Source: CAZTDU01 sp050248795
GTDB taxonomy: Bacteria > Pseudomonadota > Gammaproteobacteria > Burkholderiales > SG8-39
Direction: 5' to 3'
NCBI GenBank assembly: GCA_050248795.1
Contig: JBFWRS010000006.1
Span: 1-64,000 of the forward strand
DNA: 64,000 nt
Part shown: one piece after another, positions 58,725 to 64,000 of the stretch
How the letters are laid out: each line of letters starts with the position of its first letter
How positions within the stretch are numbered: the first letter of the stretch is position 1
Notes under the pieces: generated by a model
Databases searched by the model: none
Told to the model about the DNA's origin: nothing
What the model saw: only the letters and a program-made list of their open reading frames with translations
Program-made: the position numbers and the translations under genes

Positions 58725-60125
58725 TCAGGCGCGCTGCTTCAGCACGCCGAAGCGTTCCAGCGTGCGCTTGCGCGCCTCGGCGTGTTCGACGATCGGCGCC
58801 GGATAGCCCGGGGCGCCGCCACCGGTCCAGGGCGCGTGCAGGTGCTCCAGCGGCACGTCGGCAAGCTCGGGCACGTAGCGGCGGATGAACATGCCATCGG
58901 CGTCGAATCTTTCCGACTGCGTCACCGGGTTGAAGATGCGGAACCAGGGTTGCGCGTCGCAGCCGGTCGAAGCCGCCCACTGCCAGCCGCCGTTGTTCGA
59001 CGCGAGCTCGTAGTCATTCAGCCGCGCGGCGAAGTAGCGCTCGCCGTGCCGCCAGTCGATGCCCAGGTGCTTCACCAGGAAAGACGCGGTCAGCATGCGC
59101 AGGCGGTTGTGCATGTAGCCGGTGCGGTTCAGTTGCCGCATCGCCGCGTCCACCAGCGGGTAGCCGGTGTTTCCCTCGCACCAGGCCTGCCACCAGTCGT
59201 CGCGGAAATCGAACCTCACGCGCGCGTACTCGCGGCGAAAGGGCGAGTCGACGACATCCGGCCGCGCGGCGAGGATCATGAAGTAGAAGTCGCGCCATAT
59301 CAGTTCCGACAGCCAGGTGTCGCTTCCCGCGCCGCCGCGCCGCCACGCGAATCCCGCGAGCTCGCGGATCGACAGCGTGCCGAAGCGCAGGTGCACGGAC
59401 AGGCGGGAGGTGCCCTCGCGCGCCGGAAAGTCGCGCTGGTCGCGATAGGCGTCGATGCGCTGCCTGAACGCGTCGAAGAGCGCGCGCGCGGCGGACATGC
59501 CGGCGCCGATGCCGAGCGCGGCGAGGTCGGTGCGCGCGAATCCGAGCTCATCGAGCGTCGGCAGCGCCGCGTCCGGCGCCGGCGCGAGCCGGGCGGCATG
59601 CCGTGCCACCGGGTACGCCTGGACGTGAAACGGCGCGAGCTTCTTCAGCCAGGCGTTGCGGTATGGTGTGTACACGCTGAACGCGCCGCCCGCGCGCGTG
59701 CGCACCTCGTCCAGCTCGAAGACGACCTGGTCCTTGCGCGTGTGAAAGCCGATGCCCTCCCGCGCTAGCACTGCGGCAACCCCGGCGTCCCGTGCGATCG
59801 CCGCGGGCTCGTAGTCGCGGTTGGCGTAGACGGCCGTGACGCCGAGGCGGCGCGCCAGGCGCGGAATCTCGTCCTGCGGGTGCCCCTGCAGCGCGTGCAG
59901 GCCGCCACCGAGCCTTTCCAGGCCGGACTTGAGCTCGGCAACGCTGGCATGGAGGAACTCGACGCGGCGCTCCTTGCGCGAGGGCAGGGCGTCGAGTATT
60001 CCGCGATCGAACACGAACGCACAGTGCACCGCCTCGTGTGCGGTCAGCGCGGCGTGCAGGGCAGCGTGGTCGTGGTCGCGCAGGTCCCGCCGGAACCACA
60101 CCAGCGCTGCGCCTGTGGCGGGCAT
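58725..60125 (-). CDS. phrB: deoxyribodipyrimidine photo-lyase
   Basis: Light-driven repair of cyclobutane pyrimidine dimers. The 466-residue class I enzyme has the antenna-binding N-terminal domain (LVWFRRDLRDHDHAALHAAL) and the C-terminal FAD domain. The FAD domain shows WRDFYFMILAARP near residue 285, GNTGYPLVDAAMRQLNRTGY near 320, HNRLRMLTASFLVKHLGIDW, and WQWAASTGCDAQPWFRIFNP with tryptophans used in electron transfer. The start ATG 60125 is 21 bases from the divergent yqgE start, so their promoters overlap. Confidence 0.95.
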   Translation of the reverse strand: MPATGAALVWFRRDLRDHDHAALHAALTAHEAVHCAFVFDRGILDALPSRKERRVEFLHASVAELKSGLERLGGGLHALQGHPQDEIPRLARRLGVTAVYANRDYEPAAIARDAGVAAVLAREGIGFHTRKDQVVFELDEVRTRAGGAFSVYTPYRNAWLKKLAPFHVQAYPVARHAARLAPAPDAALPTLDELGFARTDLAALGIGAGMSAARALFDAFRQRIDAYRDQRDFPAREGTSRLSVHLRFGTLSIRELAGFAWRRGGAGSDTWLSELIWRDFYFMILAARPDVVDSPFRREYARVRFDFRDDWWQAWCEGNTGYPLVDAAMRQLNRTGYMHNRLRMLTASFLVKHLGIDWRHGERYFAARLNDYELASNNGGWQWAASTGCDAQPWFRIFNPVTQSERFDADGMFIRRYVPELADVPLEHLHAPWTGGGAPGYPAPIVEHAEARKRTLERFGVLKQRA

Positions 60126-60146
60126 TGCGCTAAAATAGCGCCAAGC

Positions 60147-60707
60147 GTGTCCTCGATCAATCTGACGAACCACTTCCTGATCGCCATGCCCAACATGGCC
60201 GATCCACATTTCTCGAGGACGCTGACCTACGTCTGCGAGCACAACGACAATGGCGCGCTGGGCGTGGTGGTGAACCGCCCGATCGACATGACCCTGCAGG
60301 ACCTGCTCGAGAGGCTTTCCCTCAAGCCGATCGACCGCGAAGCAGGCAGCGCGCCGATCTATTTCGGCGGGCCGGTGCAGACCGACCGCGGCTTCGTGCT
60401 GCACGAGCCCGCGGGAGACTGGCAGTCCACGCTGCGCGTGCACGAGGCGATAGGCCTGACCACCTCCAAGGACATTCTGGAGGCGGTGTCGCAGGGCGCG
60501 GGCCCGGCGCGCATGCTGGTGACGCTGGGGTATTCGGGCTGGTCGCCCGGCCAGATCGAAAGCGAGATCGCACAGAACGCCTGGCTCACCGTGGAGGCGA
60601 AGGACGCGATCCTGTTCGACCTGCCGGCAGGCGAGCGGCTGCCCGCGGCGATGGAACTGCTGGGGCTGGACTACGCGCGGCTCGCCGACGTGGCGGGACA
60701 TGCCTGA
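60147..60707 (+). CDS. yqgE: YqgE/AlgH family protein (UPF0301)
   Basis: A 186-residue cytoplasmic protein of unknown biochemical function. The family landmarks are INLTNHFLIAMPNMADPHFS at the N terminus, LGVVVNRPIDMTLQDLL, PIYFGGPVQTDRGFVLH, and VTLGYSGWSPGQIESEI. The start is GTG 60147; a TAAAAT at 60131-60136 suggests a transcript beginning within a few bases of the start codon. It overlaps ruvX by eight bases, the usual yqgE-ruvX pairing. Confidence 0.93.
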   Translation: MSSINLTNHFLIAMPNMADPHFSRTLTYVCEHNDNGALGVVVNRPIDMTLQDLLERLSLKPIDREAGSAPIYFGGPVQTDRGFVLHEPAGDWQSTLRVHEAIGLTTSKDILEAVSQGAGPARMLVTLGYSGWSPGQIESEIAQNAWLTVEAKDAILFDLPAGERLPAAMELLGLDYARLADVAGHA

Positions 60708-61140
60708 CAAGGCGACGCGCACCGTCCTCGCCTTCGATTTCGGCCTGAAACGCATTGGCGTCGCGGTGGGCGACGAGGGGCTGGGGACTTCGCACCCGCT
60801 GCCGGGCATCGTCGCGAGCGGGGATGACGCATTCTCAGCCGTGGCAAGGCTGGTCGATGAATGGCGGCCGGCGCAGCTGGTGGTGGGCCTGCCGCTTGCC
60901 AGCGACGGCACGCCGCACGAGCAGACGCGGCGCGCCGAGCGCTTTGCGCGCCGGCTCGAAGGGCGCTTTCACCTGCCGGTCGCGCTGGTGGACGAGCGCT
61001 ACAGCTCGGTCGAGGCGGAAGGCAGGCTGCGCGAGGCGGCGGGCGCGAGGCTTGCCGCGAAGGCCTCCCGCGCACGCGCGCTCGATTCGCAGGCCGCGCA
61101 ACTGATACTGGAGCAGTACCTTGGCCGACAGCCTGCCTGA
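60700..61140 (+). CDS. ruvX: Holliday junction resolvase-like protein RuvX/YqgF
   Basis: A 146-residue RNase H-fold protein. The N-terminal AFDFGLKRIGVAVGDEGLG carries the first catalytic aspartate, LVVGLPLASDGTPHEQTRRA the middle motif, and LVDERYSSVEAE the acidic pair. In E. coli YqgF acts in 16S rRNA 5'-end maturation and antitermination. It overlaps yqgE upstream and pyrR downstream (20 bases). Confidence 0.93.
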   Translation: MPDKATRTVLAFDFGLKRIGVAVGDEGLGTSHPLPGIVASGDDAFSAVARLVDEWRPAQLVVGLPLASDGTPHEQTRRAERFARRLEGRFHLPVALVDERYSSVEAEGRLREAAGARLAAKASRARALDSQAAQLILEQYLGRQPA

Positions 61141-61624
61141 CGCCGAGGCGCTGTGCGCCGAGCTCGCCGCGCAGCTGCGCCCGGCGCTGCGGCCGGCAAG
61201 CGCGATGATCGGCATACACACCGGCGGCGTGTGGGTCGCCGAACGGCTGCACGCGGCGCTCGCGCTGCAGGATCCGCTGGCTACCATGGACATCGCGTTC
61301 TATCGCGATGACTACGCCAAGCAGGGCCTGCACCACGATCCGAAGCGGACGCGCATCCCGTTCGGCATCGAGGGCCGCGACCTGCTGCTGGTGGACGACA
61401 TCCTGTACACCGGCCGCACGGTGCGCGCGGCGATGAACGAACTGTTCGACTACGGCCGTCCGGCGTCGATCTCGCTCGTGGTGCTGGCAGACCGCGGCGG
61501 CCGCGAACTGCCGATCTGCGCCAGCCACTGCGGCGCGCGCATCGAAGTCCCCGAGGGCGCGCGGCTTCGCCTGAAGAAGGCCGCAGACGAGCGCCTCTAC
61601 CTGGAACTGCAGCATGCAGCGTAA
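61121..61624 (+). CDS. pyrR: bifunctional pyr operon regulator/uracil phosphoribosyltransferase PyrR
   Basis: A 167-residue PRTase-fold protein. The PRPP-binding loop LLLVDDILYTGRTVRAAMNE lies near residue 90, and IGIHTGGVWVAERLH near 30 is family-typical. It starts with TTG at 61121 inside ruvX. In Gram-positive bacteria PyrR regulates by RNA binding; in proteobacteria its regulatory role is less clear and it may mainly salvage uracil. It overlaps pyrB by 11 bases. Confidence 0.92.
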   Translation: MADSLPDAEALCAELAAQLRPALRPASAMIGIHTGGVWVAERLHAALALQDPLATMDIAFYRDDYAKQGLHHDPKRTRIPFGIEGRDLLLVDDILYTGRTVRAAMNELFDYGRPASISLVVLADRGGRELPICASHCGARIEVPEGARLRLKKAADERLYLELQHAA

Positions 61625-62564
61625 CCCGCAGCTGAACGCGAGCGGCGCGCTGCAGCACCTGCTGTCCATCGAGGGACTGCCGCGCGAGATCGTGCTGCAG
61701 ATCCTCGACACCGCGGCGTCGTTCGTCGGCGTGACCGAGCGCGAAGTGAAGAAGGTGCCGCTGCTGCGCGGCAAGAGCGTGTTCAACCTCTTCTTCGAGC
61801 CGTCGACGCGCACGCGCACCACCTTCGAGATCGCCGCCAAGCGGCTCTCGGCCGATGTCATCAACCTCAACATCGCGGCGAGTTCGCAGACCAAGGGCGA
61901 GTCGCTGCTCGACACGGTGGCGAACCTTTCGGCGATGCAGGCGGACCTGTTCATCGTCCGCCACTCGGCCTCGGGCGCGCCGTTCATGATCGCGCGGCAC
62001 GTCAAGCCGCACGAGCACGTCATCAACGCGGGCGACGGCCGGCACGCACACCCGACGCAAGGGCTGCTCGACCTGTACACCATACGGCACTACAAGCGCG
62101 ACTTCTCCGCGCTCACGGTCGCCGTGGTGGGCGACGTGCTGCATTCGCGCGTGGCGCGGTCGCTGATACACGGCCTCAACATCCTCGGCGTTCCCGAGGT
62201 CAGGGTGGTCGGCCCGCGCACGCTGGTGCCCGCCGGCATCGAGGCGCTGGGGGTCAGGGTGTTCCACGACATGCGCGCCGGCCTGAAGGATTGCGACGTC
62301 ATCGTCATGCTGCGGCTGCAGAGCGAGCGCATGAAGGGCGCGCTGCTGCCGAGTGCGCAGGAGTTCTTCAAGCACTACGGCCTCACCGACGAAAAGCTGG
62401 CGGTGGCCAGGCCCGACGCCATCGTCATGCATCCGGGGCCGATGAACCGCGGCGTCGAGATCGATTCGCCGGTCGCCGATGGCCCGCAATCGGTGATCCT
62501 GCCGCAGGTCACCTTCGGCATCGCGGTGCGCATGGCGGTGATGTCCATCGTGGCGGGCAACTGA
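61614..62564 (+). CDS. pyrB: aspartate carbamoyltransferase catalytic subunit
   Basis: Second step of pyrimidine synthesis, forming N-carbamoyl-aspartate. The 316-residue protein contains the carbamoyl-phosphate motif FEPSTRTRTTFEIAAKRL near residue 62, HPTQGLLDLYTI near 145, VAVVGDVLHSRVARSL, and MHPGPMNRGVEIDSPVAD near 272. No pyrI is present. Instead it is followed two bases later by an inactive dihydroorotase homologue, matching the class of ATCases that assemble with PyrC'. Confidence 0.97.
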   Translation: MQRNPQLNASGALQHLLSIEGLPREIVLQILDTAASFVGVTEREVKKVPLLRGKSVFNLFFEPSTRTRTTFEIAAKRLSADVINLNIAASSQTKGESLLDTVANLSAMQADLFIVRHSASGAPFMIARHVKPHEHVINAGDGRHAHPTQGLLDLYTIRHYKRDFSALTVAVVGDVLHSRVARSLIHGLNILGVPEVRVVGPRTLVPAGIEALGVRVFHDMRAGLKDCDVIVMLRLQSERMKGALLPSAQEFFKHYGLTDEKLAVARPDAIVMHPGPMNRGVEIDSPVADGPQSVILPQVTFGIAVRMAVMSIVAGN

Positions 62565-62566
62565 CA

Positions 62567-63844
62567 ATGAGCCTGCTTGTCGCCAACGGCAGGGTGATCG
62601 ACCCGCGAACCGGGCGCGACGCCACCGGGGATGTGCTGCTCGATGAGGGCAGGATCGTCGCGCTGGATGCCGCGGCGCGCGGCGCCGCGGCCGGGCGCAC
62701 GATCGACGCCAGGGGACTGGTCGTGGCGCCCGGGCTGATCGACATTGCGGCGCGGCTGCGCGAACCCGGCTTCGAGCACAAGGCGACGCTGGAGTCAGAG
62801 ATGGATGCGGCGGTCGCCGGCGGCGTCACCAGCCTGGCGTGTCCGCCCGATACCGACCCGCCGCTGGACGAGCCGGGCCTGGTCGACATGCTGCGCCGGC
62901 GCGCCAAGGTACTCAGGCGCGCGCGCGTGTATCCGGTCGGCGCGCTGACGGTGAAGCTGGCGGGAGAGTCGCTTACCGAGATGGCGGAACTGGCCGAGGC
63001 CGGCTGCGTCGCGTTTTCGCAGGCCAACATGCCGATCGCCGACAGCCAGGTGCTGTGGCGGGCGCTGCAGTACGCCGGCACCTTCGGCTTCCCGGTGTGG
63101 CTGCGGGTGCAGGATCCGTGGCTGGCGAAGGGAGGCGTGGCGCACGACGGCGACGTCGCGACGCGCCTGGGGTTGCCCGGCATCCCGGCGTTCGCCGAGA
63201 CGGTGGCGCTGGCGGCGCTGCTGGAGCTCGTGCGCGCCACGCAGGCGCGCGTGCATGTCTGTCGCATCTCCACCGCCGGTGCGGTCGAGATGATCCGTCG
63301 CGCGCGCGATGAAGGCCTGCCGGTGAGCTGCGACGTCGGCGTCCACCACCTGCACCTGTCCGAGATGGACATCGGCTACTTCGATCCTCAGTGCCGGCTC
63401 GACCCGCCGCTGCGCACGCAGCGCGACCGCGATGCGCTTGCCCGGGCGCTCGCCGAGGGCAGCATAGACTGCGTCTGCTCGGACCACACGCCGCTGGACG
63501 AGGACCAGAAGCAGTTGCCGTTCGCAGAAGCGGTGCCGGGCGCGAGCGGACTGGAAACCCTGCTGCCGCTGGTGCTGAAGTGGGCAGACGCTCGCGGCCT
63601 CGCGCTGCCCGCTGCGCTGGCGCGCGTGACCAGCGATCCGGCGCGGATACTCGGCGTATCGCAGGGCCGCATCGAGGTCGGCGCGCCCGGCGATCTGGCG
63701 ATTTTCGATCCGCACGCGCCTTTCCTGCTGAATGCGCAGGCGCTGAAGAGCCAGGGGAAGAACTCGCCCTTCCTCGGACACGAACTCGAAGGCCGCGTAC
63801 GCTACACCGTCGTGGCCGGAAACGTGGTGTACGAGCAGGCCTGA
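62567..63844 (+). CDS. pyrC': inactive dihydroorotase homologue PyrC'
   Basis: A 425-residue amidohydrolase-fold protein resembling class I dihydroorotases overall, for example GLIDIAARLREPGFEHKATL and DCVCSDHTPLDEDQKQ. The metal ligands are mostly gone. The HxH of the DxHxHxR motif is Ala61-Ala62-Arg63, the usual Asp in the VAFSDD stretch is replaced by Gln152-Ala153, and the HVCH histidine is Arg233. It should not be catalytic. In Pseudomonas such PyrC' proteins are structural partners of PyrB, and its position here suggests the same. A functional pyrC must lie elsewhere. Its stop overlaps the next ATG by one base. Confidence 0.9.
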   Translation: MSLLVANGRVIDPRTGRDATGDVLLDEGRIVALDAAARGAAAGRTIDARGLVVAPGLIDIAARLREPGFEHKATLESEMDAAVAGGVTSLACPPDTDPPLDEPGLVDMLRRRAKVLRRARVYPVGALTVKLAGESLTEMAELAEAGCVAFSQANMPIADSQVLWRALQYAGTFGFPVWLRVQDPWLAKGGVAHDGDVATRLGLPGIPAFAETVALAALLELVRATQARVHVCRISTAGAVEMIRRARDEGLPVSCDVGVHHLHLSEMDIGYFDPQCRLDPPLRTQRDRDALARALAEGSIDCVCSDHTPLDEDQKQLPFAEAVPGASGLETLLPLVLKWADARGLALPAALARVTSDPARILGVSQGRIEVGAPGDLAIFDPHAPFLLNAQALKSQGKNSPFLGHELEGRVRYTVVAGNVVYEQA

Positions 63845-64000
63845 TGCGGCGCATCGCGGCGCTCGCCATCGCGCTACTGCTCGCTGCCTGCGGTTCGGCA
63901 CCACCCCGCACGCAGTCCCCCGGCGAACCGGGGGCAGCGCCGCCTGAGCATGCGCCGCGCAAGGGTGGCTACTACAAGGACGACGGTCCGGGCGCCAACG
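63844..64000 (+). CDS. rlpA: septal ring lytic transglycosylase RlpA-like lipoprotein, N-terminal fragment
   Basis: Runs off the right edge after 52 codons. The visible part is a lipoprotein signal peptide with lipobox LLAACGS (lipidated cysteine near residue 16), a Pro/Ala-rich stretch, and KGGYYKDDGPGAN, which is typical of the region before the RlpA double-psi beta-barrel in betaproteobacteria. The catalytic domain and any SPOR domain are outside the window, so the identification rests on this short motif and the position after pyrC'. Confidence 0.65.
   Translation, partial: MRRIAALAIALLLAACGSAPPRTQSPGEPGAAPPEHAPRKGGYYKDDGPGAN

Noticed and set aside
1..64000. CRISPR array, tRNA/rRNA genes, insertion sequences, prophage or defence genes
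   Set aside because: No regularly spaced repeats, no tRNA-like cloverleaf, no transposase or integrase and no defence-associated domains were recognised; a tRNAscan/ISfinder/PADLOC run would be decisive.

Overview
The window reads as a chromosomal stretch of a GC-rich betaproteobacterium, probably a metagenome-assembled genome. The gene order is the evidence: mnmE-yidC-yidD-rnpA-rpmH diverges from dnaA-dnaN-gyrB, followed by topB-smg-dprA-LysM against def-fmt-rsmB-DUF4390-ntrYX-trkAH, aroQ-accB-accC-prmA-DUF3426, hemL-thiE-thiD-rubredoxin and yqgE-ruvX-pyrR-pyrB-pyrC'. Proteins start with ATG, GTG or TTG, and many neighbours overlap by 1-4 bases, indicating translationally coupled operons. 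I found no rRNA, tRNA, CRISPR array, insertion sequence or prophage. No stretch longer than 300 bases lacks a gene.

Layout. 1-2.2 kb: start of a class III aminotransferase and GTP-dependent PEP carboxykinase; the latter is interrupted only by an assembly scar (100 N flanked by an exact 127-base duplication). 2.3-11.4 kb: replication-origin region, with the ribosomal protein L34/RNase P/YidC/MnmE operon leftward and dnaA, dnaN and gyrB rightward, DnaA boxes on both sides of dnaA and an AT-rich stretch before dnaN. 11.4-16.7 kb: topoisomerase III, Smg, DprA and a LysM exported protein, leftward. 16.8-26.4 kb: peptide deformylase, formyltransferase, 16S rRNA m5C methyltransferase, an NtrY-like kinase with an NtrX-like regulator whose AAA+ core is degenerate, and TrkA/TrkH potassium uptake. 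26.4-30.5 kb: a 33-residue ribosomal protein THX and metH, whose leader carries an intrinsic terminator and a possible antiterminator.

30.5-36.4 kb is the most accessory-like part. It holds a rhodanese, a 4-hydroxybenzoyl-CoA-type thioesterase, protocatechuate 3,4-dioxygenase subunits, a fumarylpyruvate-hydrolase-like enzyme, a benzoate-CoA-ligase-like enzyme, a MetE-C-terminal-like zinc methyltransferase and a divergent MarR regulator. This looks like a partial aromatic-catabolism island. 36.4-39.1 kb is a nitrogen-scavenging operon (TorF porin, GlnK, AmtB) with a good sigma-54 promoter and an NtrC-like site. 39.1-47.8 kb carries UbiK, ComM, ApaH, a HIT hydrolase, a PfkB-family kinase, a DUF3426 protein, PrmA, biotin carboxylase, BCCP, AroQ and an unassigned protein. 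47.9-58.7 kb carries Mpl, an esterase, an RNB exoribonuclease, a TonB-like protein, AroE, MtgA, MgtE (preceded by a conspicuous inverted repeat), HemL, ThiE, ThiD and rubredoxin. 58.7-64 kb carries photolyase, YqgE, RuvX, PyrR, PyrB, a dihydroorotase homologue that has lost its metal ligands, and the start of an RlpA-like lipoprotein.

Most of the window is conserved core genome. The candidates for something undescribed are RNA-level or regulatory: the metH leader, the structured element before mgtE, the ATPase-dead NtrX-like regulator, and the unusual membership of the aromatic cluster. I do not see a complete new defence, mobile or biosynthetic system.
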